Shown one piece after another: positions 1 through 6,021 of a stretch of DNA of 6,021 bases. The stretch is from an uncultured Bacteroidota bacterium. Lineage in GTDB: Bacteria > Bacteroidota > Bacteroidia > Chitinophagales > Chitinophagaceae. A program made the position numbers and the translations under genes. The stretch spans positions 1-6,021 of the forward strand of contig CAMLKS010000161.1 of the NCBI GenBank assembly GCA_946480675.1. Reading direction: 5' to 3'. The notes below the pieces were generated by a model. That model saw only the letters and a list, made by a program, of their open reading frames with translations, searched no databases and had not been told where the DNA came from. The first letter of the stretch is position 1, and every line of letters begins with the position of its first letter.

Positions 1-1
1 T

Positions 2-715
2 GACGTTCCTGTCAGGGAACTGGAAGGACTGCCACAGCAAAAGGGCTTTTTGTCAGCCCCTTTCGATACCAATATCATCCTGAACGAAAATGGCCTGAAA
101 TTCCATGTAGATATTGAGAACGGACAGAAAACAGGTTATTTCCTTGACCAGCAGGACAACCGCCGTGCCATACAGCATATTGTAAAAGGCGCCAATGTAC
201 TGGAGGCTTTTTGCTATACCGGCACCTTCTCGCTGCATGCCGCACATTATGGCGCTAAAAGTGTACTGGGGCTTGACATTTCGGAGAATGCCGTTAAAAC
301 GGCCCGCCGCAATGCAGAGCTGAATGGGTACGACAATATATGCAAGTTTGATGCGGTGAATGCCTTTGATGTATTGAAACAATGGGTGAAAGAGGGCAAG
401 CGCTACGATGTGGTAATGCTGGACCCGCCTGCCTTTACCAAGAGCCGCGAGAATATTCAGAAAGCCATTACCGGCTATAAGGAAATAAATCTGCGTGGTA
501 TGAAGCTGACCAAGCCCGGTGGCTTTTTGGTAACGGCATCGTGCACCAACCTGGTACCACCCGATATGTTTTTAAAAACCATAGAAATGGCTGCTAAAGA
601 TGCCCGCCGCAAAATAAGGCAGGTAACCTGGCAAACACAGGCATCAGACCACCCGATACTGTGGCATGTACCCACCACCCAATACTTAAAATTCCTGATT
701 GTGCAGGTAATGTAA
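2..715 (+). CDS. rlmI: RlmI-like class I SAM-dependent rRNA (cytosine-C5) methyltransferase, 3' part
   Basis: The reading frame is open from base 2 to the TAA at 713-715 and gives 237 residues with no start inside it, so the gene is cut by the window edge. The TTG at 50-52 is an internal leucine, not the start. E. coli RlmI has about 396 residues and methylates C1962 of 23S rRNA. What is missing here should be the N-terminal PUA RNA-binding domain and part of the linking domain. Visible parts, numbered from base 2: the family signature GQKTGYFLDQQDNR ending near residue 54; SAM motif I FCYTGTFS (70-77); the acidic residue that binds the SAM ribose in GLDIS (90-94); motif IV DPPAF (141-145); and an SCT motif with Cys181, the likely m5C nucleophile position. 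The C-terminus (HPILWHVPTTQYLKFLIVQVM, read in two parts) matches the way RlmI ends. The family is secure; the exact target base is inferred. A terminator follows 36 bp downstream. Confidence 0.9.
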   Translation, partial: DVPVRELEGLPQQKGFLSAPFDTNIILNENGLKFHVDIENGQKTGYFLDQQDNRRAIQHIVKGANVLEAFCYTGTFSLHAAHYGAKSVLGLDISENAVKTARRNAELNGYDNICKFDAVNAFDVLKQWVKEGKRYDVVMLDPPAFTKSRENIQKAITGYKEINLRGMKLTKPGGFLVTASCTNLVPPDMFLKTIEMAAKDARRKIRQVTWQTQASDHPILWHVPTTQYLKFLIVQVM

Positions 716-751
716 CCCCTGCACAGTTTTCAAAACCTTATAACAAAAGAT

Positions 752-778
752 AAAGGCTGCTCATGAGCAGCCTTTTTT
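752..778. terminator. Bidirectional intrinsic terminator (24-bp perfect palindrome)
   Basis: Bases 752-775 are a perfect palindrome (AAAGGCTGCTCA followed by its reverse complement). It can fold into a GC-rich stem closed by A-T pairs, and a T run at 773-778 follows on the plus strand. On the minus strand the stem is followed by TTTATCTTTTG. It lies between the convergent ends of the rRNA methyltransferase gene (stop at 715) and the minus-strand secreted-protein gene (stop at 801-803), so it can serve both. Confidence 0.85.
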
Positions 779-800
779 AATATTTTAACTGTATAAAACC

Positions 801-1340
801 TTACAGTTGGTTGTATATCTGTGCATCTGCACTACGGGCTATACCGTAGTATTGGAAAGATTTACGACGATATCCTTTTTTGTAATAAGCATCTGTATTT
901 GCTTCTTCAGGTATTGTAACCCAGTCATGATTTTTAGGCACATACCAGCGGTAGACACCTACAGTGTTAGGTCCACGGCGTGTCAGCGCATAGAATTGGA
1001 GCTTTTTGCCTGTATAACCCATTTTTATCATATCATCATCAGAAAACTCATCTTCTGCGATGGAAGCATAATCTTTAGTATCCGGATTGTACCAGCTGTT
1101 GATGGCAACGCGACCCGGAGCCGGGTTACGGTAAGCAACGAAAATGTGCGTTTTTTCTTTCCAGTTCCAGTTCAGCATTTGGCCTTCCTGGTATTCCCCA
1201 TCAGCTACTGTTATATAGTTCTGGTCATTCGGATTGTACCAACGATATACTCTAACTAGTTCATCGTCTTGTGCAAAACCTTTATTAGCAGCAAAAACCG
1301 AAGCCAGCACAGTTGTAACGAGGATGAAGGTTTTTTTCAT
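801..1340 (-). CDS. Small secreted protein with three 49-residue WY-x-P repeats (possible DUF5648/beta-trefoil-like)
   Basis: The protein has 179 residues from the ATG at 1338-1340. A longer frame starts upstream at 1373, but the MKKTFILV start puts a proper Sec signal peptide at the N-terminus: KK, then a hydrophobic core 5-18, with likely signal peptidase I cleavage after Ala23 (GFA|QDD). No lipobox cysteine is present. The mature part is three repeats with the pattern WYxP...(D/N)(Y/W)xx(I/V)...(G)Y..K.(F)x(Y/A). Anchor residues are W34/W83/W132, P37/P86/P135, Y42/Y91/W140 and F67/F116/Y164. The spacing is 49 residues, or 48 late in the third repeat. The pattern resembles DUF5648-type repeats, and three such units of 40-50 residues would suit a beta-trefoil, carbohydrate-binding-like fold. 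Both points are inference and the function is unknown. The region before the start has no Shine-Dalgarno sequence, as is usual in Bacteroidota. The gene stands alone, convergent with the methyltransferase gene and divergent from secA. Confidence 0.8.
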   Translation of the reverse strand: MKKTFILVTTVLASVFAANKGFAQDDELVRVYRWYNPNDQNYITVADGEYQEGQMLNWNWKEKTHIFVAYRNPAPGRVAINSWYNPDTKDYASIAEDEFSDDDMIKMGYTGKKLQFYALTRRGPNTVGVYRWYVPKNHDWVTIPEEANTDAYYKKGYRRKSFQYYGIARSADAQIYNQL

Positions 1341-1370
1341 AATTGAGCGCTTTTTTTCTAAATCGTTTCC

Positions 1371-1401
1371 CAAAATACATAAAAAAAAAATTGCCTTGCA
1401 A
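1371..1401 (-). promoter_or_regulatory. Candidate sigma-A promoter of the secreted-repeat gene, with T10 in the spacer
   Basis: Read on the minus strand, TTG (1401-1399) is followed by 21 bases and then TATTTTG (1377-1371). This is one T short of the Bacteroidota -7 consensus TAnnTTTG. The spacer contains ten consecutive T residues (complement of 1381-1390). The -7 element ends 30 bp upstream of the ATG, a normal leader distance. The match is imperfect, so this is a candidate only. Confidence 0.4.
1381..1390. repeat. A10 homopolymer tract
   Basis: Ten consecutive A on the plus strand, lying between the putative -33 and -7 elements of the minus-strand gene. Tracts of this length are prone to slippage during replication. 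Confidence 0.95.
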
Positions 1402-1413
1402 GAGGTAGGGACA

Positions 1414-1423
1414 TTTTTTTTTT
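1414..1423. repeat. T10 homopolymer tract
   Basis: Ten consecutive T on the plus strand, 23 bp from the A10 tract. The segment between them contains the 8-bp palindrome CTTGCAAG (1395-1402). On the minus strand the tract is A10 just upstream of the putative -33 element, where an A-rich UP-like element would lie. Confidence 0.95.
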
Positions 1424-1450
1424 AACGCCCGTCATATCCTGTCTTAATCC

Positions 1451-1481
1451 TTGCTCAAATGCGGCTTTTGGCGTAGCTTTG
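1451..1481 (+). promoter_or_regulatory. Candidate sigma-A promoter for secA
   Basis: TTG at 1451-1453, a 20-base spacer, then TAGCTTTG at 1474-1481, an exact match to the Bacteroidota -7 consensus TAnnTTTG with the expected spacing. Transcription would begin near 1487, giving a leader of about 145 bases before the secA ATG at 1631. A weaker alternative nearer the gene is TACATTTTG at 1523-1531, which has no clear -33 element. The leader has no Shine-Dalgarno sequence; bases just before the ATG are A-rich (ACAATTAACAAG). Confidence 0.55.
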
Positions 1482-1503
1482 AGGCCCTTTAAGTGTCAGC
1501 ATG

Positions 1504-1521
1504 GCAGTTTTAAAAAGCTGC
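1504..1521 (+). other. Small hairpin in the secA leader
   Basis: GCAGTTTTAAAAAGCTGC can pair GCAG with CTGC and continue through T-G and T-A pairs, giving about 7 bp with a short A-rich loop. It is weak, with no T run after it, so it is not a terminator. A role in the secA leader is speculative. The rest of 1424-1630 is AT-rich, without another clear gene or strong structure. Confidence 0.3.
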
Positions 1522-1630
1522 ATACATTTTGATACTTAATTATTTCGATGTTAGAAAGTTCGTTATTTAAAGATAATCACCTTTCTTACTTCATTTTTGA
1601 AAACATACTGTAAATACTACAATTAACAAG

Positions 1631-4600
1631 ATGATTGGTTTTCTTTCAAAATTATTTGGCGGTAGCAAGTCGGATAAAGACGTAAAACGCACGCAACCGA
1701 TTGTGGCCGAAATAAACCGTATCTACGGCGAACTGCAATCCCTCTCTCATGATGAGCTGCGTAACAAAACACAAGAGTTTCGACAGCAGATACGCGAACA
1801 CCTGAAAGATATAGATGCAGAGATTGCCCAGCAAAAGGCTGCAGCTGAAAATTTTGAAGCCGGTGATGTGCAATCGCGCGAGGCTGTTTATAATGAAATA
1901 GACAAGCTCGTAAAAAAGCGTGATGAGCAGATAGAGGTGATACTCGAAAAGATTATGCCGCAGGCCTTTGCCGTGGTAAAGGAAGCTGCACGCCGCTTTA
2001 AAGAAAATGCAGAACTGGTTTCGACAGCTACAGAGCTGGATAAGGAACTGGCACTGGAAAAAGACCACATACGCATAGAAGGTGATAAAGCCATCTACAG
2101 CAATACATGGCAGGCTGCGGGCAGTACTGTTACCTGGAACATGGTGCACTATGATGTGCAGCTGATAGGTGGTATGACCCTGCACGAAGGTAAAATAGCG
2201 GAAATGGCTACCGGTGAGGGTAAAACACTGGTATCTACATTACCAGCCTACCTGAATGCATTGCCGGGAGAAGGCGTGCATATTGTAACGGTGAACGACT
2301 ACCTGGCCCGTCGTGACCAGGAGTGGAACAGCCCCCTGTTTGAATTCCTGGGTATTACTACCGATTGTATAGACAAACACCAACCAAACTCGCCTATGCG
2401 CCGCAAAGCGTATATGGCCGATATTACATACGGTACCAATAATGAATTTGGTTTTGACTACCTACGCGATAACATGGTGCACCACCCCAGCGAAATGGTG
2501 CAACGTAAACACCACTATGCTATGGTGGATGAGGTGGATAGCGTATTGGTGGATGATGCACGTACCCCGCTTATCATATCAGGCCCTGTGCCCCGTGGTG
2601 ATGAGCAACAGTTCCACGCGCTGAAACCACGCATCGAACGCCTGCTGGAAGCACAGAAGCGTGTGATTAACAATAGCATTACAGAAGCTAAAAAACTGAT
2701 AAGCGAAGGCAAAGCCGATAAAGACAATGGTGGCCTTCAGCTATACCGCGCATACAGGGGCTTGCCTAAAAACAGCGCCCTGATAAAATACCTGAGTGAA
2801 GAAGGTGTGCGCCAGGTACTGCAAAAATCGGAGAACTATTATATAGGTGAGCAAAAGCGCAATATGCCGGTGGTAGATGCGGAGCTTTTCTTCACTATAG
2901 ATGAAAAGAACAACAGTGTAGACCTGACAGAAAAAGGCCTGGCGTTGATTACCCAATCGGGCGAGGACCCTAACTTCTTTGTACTGCCCGATATAGGTAC
3001 CGAACTGGCTGAAATAGAAAAGCTGGCGGTGGCACCTGAAGAAAAGGCAGCGCGCAAAGACGCCATGCTGCAAGACTATGCTGTTAAAGCAGACCGTATC
3101 CACTCCGTTCAGCAATTGCTGAAAGCCTACACCTTGTTTGATAAAGATGTAGAGTACGTGGTGATGGACGGCAAAGTGAAAATAGTAGATGAGCAAACAG
3201 GCCGTATACTGGATGGCCGACGCTATAGCGATGGCCTGCACCAGGCGATAGAAGCGAAAGAAAATGTAGAAGTGGAAGCTGCTACGCAAACCTTCGCCAC
3301 CGTTACCCTGCAAAACTTCTTCCGTATGTATCACAAGCTGGGCGGTATGACCGGTACTGCTGAAACGGAAGCCGGTGAGTTTTGGGAGATCTACAAACTG
3401 GATGTGGTAGCAATACCTACCAACCTGCCTATATCGCGCAAAGACCAGCAAGACCTAGTGTATAAAACCAAGCGCGAAAAATATAAAGCTGTAATAGACG
3501 AGATAGAAGCATTGCGTGGCGTAGGCCGCCCGGTGCTGGTAGGTACCACATCGGTAGAGGTTTCTGAATTGCTGAGCCGCATGCTGCAGCAAAAGAAAGT
3601 ACCGCATAATATATTGAATGCCAAACAACACTCTAAAGAAGCACAGATCGTATCTGAAGCCGGTTTGGCAGGTGCTGTTACCATAGCTACCAACATGGCC
3701 GGCCGCGGTACCGACATCAAGCTGGGTCCAGGGGTTAAAGAAGCCGGTGGCCTTGCCATCATTGGTACGGAGCGCCACGAAAGCCGCCGTGTAGACCGCC
3801 AGTTGCGTGGCCGTGCAGGCCGCCAGGGCGATCCCGGTACTTCTCAATTCTTTGTATCGCTGGAAGATGACCTGATGCGCCTGTTTGGCTCTGAGCGTAT
3901 AGCCAGCCTGATGGACAAAATGGGCCATAAAGATGGCGAGGTGCTGCAACACAGCATGATCACCAAATCGATAGAGCGTGCGCAGAAGAAAGTAGAAGAA
4001 AACAACTTTGGTATACGTAAACGCCTGCTGGAGTATGATGATGTCATGAACTCTCAGCGTGATGTTATCTACAAACGCCGTAACCACGCCCTGTTTGGCG
4101 ATCGCCTGGCTATAGACATCGACAATGCGATGTATGATGTATGCCTGGACATAGCAACCAAATTTGAAGACAGCAGGGATTTCGAAGCCTTCAAGCTGGA
4201 TGTAATGATGCACCTGGCTATGGAGCCGCAAGACATCACTGCAGACGAATTTGCGAAAGCAGACCTGGCTACTATTGGCGACAAGCTATATCACCAGGTA
4301 AAAGAATTCTATGCACGCAAATCGGCCGCCATCAGTGAGCACATTATGCCTACCCTTTCGCAAATACATGCAGAGAACGGTGACCGCATTGAGAACATTG
4401 TGATACCATTTACAGATGGCATACGCGGCATACAGGTATATGCCAACCTGAAAGAAACCGTAGAAGGAAATGGCCGCCCTGTTATCCAGCAACTGGAAAA
4501 AGGCATGACGCTGGCATTAATAGATGATGCATGGAAAGATCACCTGCGTGCTATGGACGACCTGCGCCAGTCGGTACAAATGGCATCGTACGAACAGAAA

Positions 4601-4957
4601 GACCCGCTGCTGATATATAAGTTTGAAGCCTTCAACCTCTTCAAGCAAATGATGCTGGAAACCAACAAGACCATCGTATCCTTCCTGCTGCGTGCGGGCA
4701 TACCAATGCAGGATGCGCCACCACAAGCTGCTGAGGAAATACCACAGCATACAGATATGAGCCAGCTGCAAATGAATAAAGAAGACATAGACGAAGCAGG
4801 GCAGGACTATGCGGCAGATGAACACGATATGTATGAAGATGGTAGCAGCAGTGTAAAACGCTCCCCGGTGCAGGCAGGCCCTAAAATAGGCCGGAACGAC
4901 CCCTGCCCCTGCGGTAGCGGCAAGAAATATAAAAGCTGCCACGGACGTGGATTGTAA
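1631..4957 (+). CDS. secA: Preprotein translocase ATPase SecA (long Bacteroidota form)
   Basis: This is the ATPase motor that pushes unfolded preproteins through SecYEG at the inner membrane. It has 1108 residues (E. coli SecA has 901), complete from ATG to TAA. Visible motifs in order: QAFAVVKEAARR (111-122); Walker A MATGEGKT (192-199); Walker B DEVD (300-303) followed by VDDARTPLIISGP (307-319); the preprotein cross-linking region with VDLTEKGLALI; the GGMTGTA motif (571-577); NMAGRGTD (688-695); the arginine-finger motif VDRQLRGRAGRQGDPG (721-736); the scaffold/two-helix-finger segment DDAWKDHL (965-972); and the C-terminal SEC-C zinc motif with Cys1092, Cys1094, Cys1103 and His1104. Relative to E. 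coli, the extra length lies mainly at about 57-103 (charged, helical), 124-172, and 330-415 within the cross-linking domain. An acidic linker (about 1017-1080) precedes the zinc motif. The AUG follows an A-rich region with no Shine-Dalgarno sequence. The gene is monocistronic by its flanking promoter and terminator. Confidence 0.98.
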   Translation: MIGFLSKLFGGSKSDKDVKRTQPIVAEINRIYGELQSLSHDELRNKTQEFRQQIREHLKDIDAEIAQQKAAAENFEAGDVQSREAVYNEIDKLVKKRDEQIEVILEKIMPQAFAVVKEAARRFKENAELVSTATELDKELALEKDHIRIEGDKAIYSNTWQAAGSTVTWNMVHYDVQLIGGMTLHEGKIAEMATGEGKTLVSTLPAYLNALPGEGVHIVTVNDYLARRDQEWNSPLFEFLGITTDCIDKHQPNSPMRRKAYMADITYGTNNEFGFDYLRDNMVHHPSEMVQRKHHYAMVDEVDSVLVDDARTPLIISGPVPRGDEQQFHALKPRIERLLEAQKRVINNSITEAKKLISEGKADKDNGGLQLYRAYRGLPKNSALIKYLSEEGVRQVLQKSENYYIGEQKRNMPVVDAELFFTIDEKNNSVDLTEKGLALITQSGEDPNFFVLPDIGTELAEIEKLAVAPEEKAARKDAMLQDYAVKADRIHSVQQLLKAYTLFDKDVEYVVMDGKVKIVDEQTGRILDGRRYSDGLHQAIEAKENVEVEAATQTFATVTLQNFFRMYHKLGGMTGTAETEAGEFWEIYKLDVVAIPTNLPISRKDQQDLVYKTKREKYKAVIDEIEALRGVGRPVLVGTTSVEVSELLSRMLQQKKVPHNILNAKQHSKEAQIVSEAGLAGAVTIATNMAGRGTDIKLGPGVKEAGGLAIIGTERHESRRVDRQLRGRAGRQGDPGTSQFFVSLEDDLMRLFGSERIASLMDKMGHKDGEVLQHSMITKSIERAQKKVEENNFGIRKRLLEYDDVMNSQRDVIYKRRNHALFGDRLAIDIDNAMYDVCLDIATKFEDSRDFEAFKLDVMMHLAMEPQDITADEFAKADLATIGDKLYHQVKEFYARKSAAISEHIMPTLSQIHAENGDRIENIVIPFTDGIRGIQVYANLKETVEGNGRPVIQQLEKGMTLALIDDAWKDHLRAMDDLRQSVQMASYEQKDPLLIYKFEAFNLFKQMMLETNKTIVSFLLRAGIPMQDAPPQAAEEIPQHTDMSQLQMNKEDIDEAGQDYAADEHDMYEDGSSSVKRSPVQAGPKIGRNDPCPCGSGKKYKSCHGRGL

Positions 4958-4962
4958 ATAAG

Positions 4963-4995
4963 AAAAAGCGAAATGTAACTCACATTTCGCTTTTT
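4963..4995 (+). terminator. Intrinsic terminator of secA
   Basis: A perfect 14-bp stem (AAAAAGCGAAATGT at 4963-4976 with its complement at 4982-4995) and a 5-base loop (AACTC) ending in five T. It begins 6 bp after the secA stop codon. It lies only 30 bp before the next start codon and so also forms the upstream region of that gene. Confidence 0.88.
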
Positions 4996-5016
4996 GCTTT
5001 ACTCTGTTTAATTTTG
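4985..5016 (+). promoter_or_regulatory. Candidate promoter of the DUF6580-type gene
   Basis: TAATTTTG at 5009-5016 matches the Bacteroidota -7 consensus TAnnTTTG exactly. Twenty bases upstream is TTTC (4985-4988), an imperfect -33 element that lies inside the 3' arm of the secA terminator. Transcription would be expected near 5022, only a few bases before the ATG at 5026, which implies a very short or absent leader. Confidence 0.4.
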
Positions 5017-5025
5017 ACCTTAATT

Positions 5026-5577
5026 ATGAAACGTAATCAATCGAACATACTATTAGCAGCAGGCCTCATACTGATGGCTGCATTATTACGCATCATCAAC
5101 CAAGAAATGCACTGGTACAACCTGGCACCTATTGCTGCCGTTGGCCTGTTTGCAGGTGCTATCATCAAAGAAAAGCGCTTTGCTTACATCCTGCCTTTGC
5201 TCAGCATGTTCATTGCCGACCTGTATTTCCAACTGTTCACCTCGGTTAATGGTTTCTATGGCATGGAGCAACTGTTTGTATATGGCGGCATGGCTGTGGT
5301 TACTTACCTGGGCACTATTATGGGCAAGGTGAATTTGCCTAAAGTTGTAGGCTATTCATTGGTAGGCTCACTGGCATTCTTCGTACTGTCAAACTTCGGT
5401 TCTTTCCTTAGCGGTATGTGGGGCCTTAATGGCGCAGGTTTTGTAAAGACTTATGTAATGGCTATTCCATTCTTTAAAAACACAGTTATCAGCGACTTGG
5501 TTGGTAATGGCGTTTTATTTGGCCTTTACTTCCTGGCTCAACGCGCATTTACACCGGAGGTACAGAAAGCTGCTTAA
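5026..5577 (+). CDS. DUF6580-type polytopic membrane protein (putative transport protein)
   Basis: The protein has 183 residues. The ATG at 5026-5028 (MKRNQSN) is chosen over a TTG at 5014, because that TTG lies inside the putative -7 element and the ATG gives a typical start for an inner-membrane protein. About five to six hydrophobic segments are visible, roughly 7-22, 33-47, 53-71, 83-99, 106-128 and 153-171. Conserved-looking features are NLAPIAAVGLFAGA (32-45), Asp65 in the third segment (MFIAD), FVYGG (84-88), SNFG (122-125), and FFKNTVISD (149-157) with Asp157. This NxxPIAA / SNFG / PFFKNT..D layout is what I know from the DUF6580 family, described as putative transport proteins related in style to small substrate-binding membrane components. 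No substrate can be named. The gene stands alone between two terminators. Confidence 0.8.
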   Translation: MKRNQSNILLAAGLILMAALLRIINQEMHWYNLAPIAAVGLFAGAIIKEKRFAYILPLLSMFIADLYFQLFTSVNGFYGMEQLFVYGGMAVVTYLGTIMGKVNLPKVVGYSLVGSLAFFVLSNFGSFLSGMWGLNGAGFVKTYVMAIPFFKNTVISDLVGNGVLFGLYFLAQRAFTPEVQKAA

Positions 5578-5602
5578 TCATTCTATTAACTTACATCTTA
5601 TA

Positions 5603-5633
5603 AAGAAAGGCCCGGCAATACCGGGCCTTTCTT
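5603..5633. terminator. Bidirectional intrinsic terminator
   Basis: A perfect 13-bp stem (5603-5615 with 5621-5633, core AAAGGCCCGG) and loop CAATA. TTATTT follows on the plus strand. The minus-strand read ends in CTTTCTTTATAAG. It lies 25 bp after the DUF6580 gene's stop and about 20 bp beyond the stop of the minus-strand T9SS cargo gene, so it serves both convergent genes. Confidence 0.88.
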
Positions 5634-5653
5634 ATTTATGGTTATTCACTGTC

Positions 5654-6021
5654 CTATTCTATCGCTATCCGCTTCCGGCCTATTACCATATCTGCACTGC
5701 TTACCTCAAAGATGTATATGCCGGCGGGCAATCCCTGTGCATTTATCAGCAAGCTGCCTGCTGCATTTGTAGTGCCATTGTTGCGCCATACGGTTTTGCC
5801 TGCATTGTCTATCATCCTGGCAGCAACCTGTATGTTGGCAAAGTGCTGCGCATCCATATTTACTACAAAGCGGCCCGTATTGGGGTTAGGATATATTTCC
5901 AAAGCCTCATGAGCATAAGGGATAACCTGTACGCTTATCGGGGTATCGGTTGTTGTATCTCCTACTGCACCCAGGTCTGAAGACATCCACATGCCACGGC
6001 CATAAGTAGATACCCACAGTT
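5654..6021 (-). CDS. C-terminal part of a T9SS-exported protein (BNR/WD40-like repeat end plus type A sorting domain)
   Basis: The frame is open from the right edge to the TAG at 5654-5656, giving 121 residues; the bulk of the protein lies outside the window. The Met encoded at 5990-5992 is internal, because the frame continues upstream as LWVSTYGRGMWMSSDLG. That LWVxTYGRGxW motif is typical of the last blade of sialidase/VPS10-like (BNR, Asp-box) beta-propellers in large secreted Bacteroidota proteins. After a Thr/Pro/Asp-rich linker comes a T9SS type A sorting domain: YPNPNTGRFVVNM (from residue 43 of the fragment), then AGKTVW, LPAGIYIFEV, and a basic end GRKRIAIE. Such proteins cross the inner membrane by Sec and the outer membrane by the type IX system, where the domain is usually removed and the cargo secreted or anchored. 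The sorting domain is clear; the propeller call rests on one short motif and the enzymatic role is unknown. Confidence 0.88.
   Translation of the reverse strand, partial: LWVSTYGRGMWMSSDLGAVGDTTTDTPISVQVIPYAHEALEIYPNPNTGRFVVNMDAQHFANIQVAARMIDNAGKTVWRNNGTTNAAGSLLINAQGLPAGIYIFEVSSADMVIGRKRIAIE

Noticed and set aside
1341..1373. Extension of the minus-strand secreted-protein gene to the upstream ATG at 1373
   Set aside because: It would add MGNDLEKKRSI before the signal peptide, spoiling a normal N-terminus, and it would overlap the putative -7 element. MKKTFILV at 1340 is the better start.
1501..1539. A 12-codon ORF (MAVLKSCIHFDT) in the secA leader, as a possible SecM-like regulatory peptide
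   Set aside because: It has no signal sequence, no arrest-like motif and no supporting start context. An ORF of this length is expected by chance.
2741..4231. Long minus-strand frames opposite secA (about 236 and 258 codons)
   Set aside because: They are antisense shadows of secA's codon pattern. Their translations are low-complexity and match no family I know, while the plus-strand frame is an unambiguous SecA.
5014..5025. TTG start for the DUF6580-type gene
   Set aside because: A normal ATG follows four codons later, and the TTG falls inside an exact -7 promoter match.
5501..5980. Plus-strand frame of 159 codons running over the DUF6580 gene end and antisense to the T9SS cargo gene
   Set aside because: It crosses a strong terminator, overlaps two real genes, and has a Cys/Tyr/Ile-rich composition typical of antisense translation.
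1..6021. CRISPR arrays, insertion sequences, tRNA or rRNA genes, integration sites
   Set aside because: I saw no spaced direct repeats, no transposase-like frame, no cloverleaf-like segment and no ribosomal RNA sequence. The inverted repeats present are all explained as terminators.

Overview
The window looks like ordinary chromosomal sequence from a member of the Bacteroidota, probably near Chitinophagaceae. The grounds are a type IX secretion (T9SS) C-terminal sorting domain, a SecA of about 1,100 residues with the extended N-terminus typical of the phylum, promoter candidates fitting TTG/TTTG-N19-21-TAnnTTTG, and AT-rich start regions without Shine-Dalgarno sequences. The genus-level placement is an inference from protein style, not a measurement.

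Layout, left to right. (1) The 3' part of an RlmI-type 23S rRNA cytosine methyltransferase gene (+), cut by the left edge. (2) A bidirectional terminator built on a perfect 24-bp palindrome. (3) On the minus strand, a small secreted protein made of three repeats with an almost exact 49-residue period. (4) A 290-bp divergent intergenic region with two 10-base homopolymer tracts and candidate promoters for both flanking genes. (5) secA (+), complete, filling more than half the window. (6) A strong hairpin terminator. (7) A small polytopic membrane protein of the DUF6580 type (+). (8) A second bidirectional terminator. (9) On the minus strand, the C-terminal end of a large exported protein with a T9SS sorting domain, cut by the right edge.

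The genes look like independent transcription units: each junction has a terminator or a divergent promoter region, and I see no multi-gene operon. The only functional thread is protein export. SecA drives Sec-dependent translocation, the 49-residue-repeat protein has a Sec signal peptide, and the T9SS cargo would cross the inner membrane by Sec before its sorting domain is used at the outer membrane. This co-location is probably incidental.

I found no mobile element, CRISPR array, tRNA or rRNA gene, and no evidence of a new multi-gene system. The best leads are the three-repeat secreted protein, the homopolymer tract inside its putative promoter spacer, the long secA leader behind a consensus promoter, and the near-leaderless start of the DUF6580 gene.
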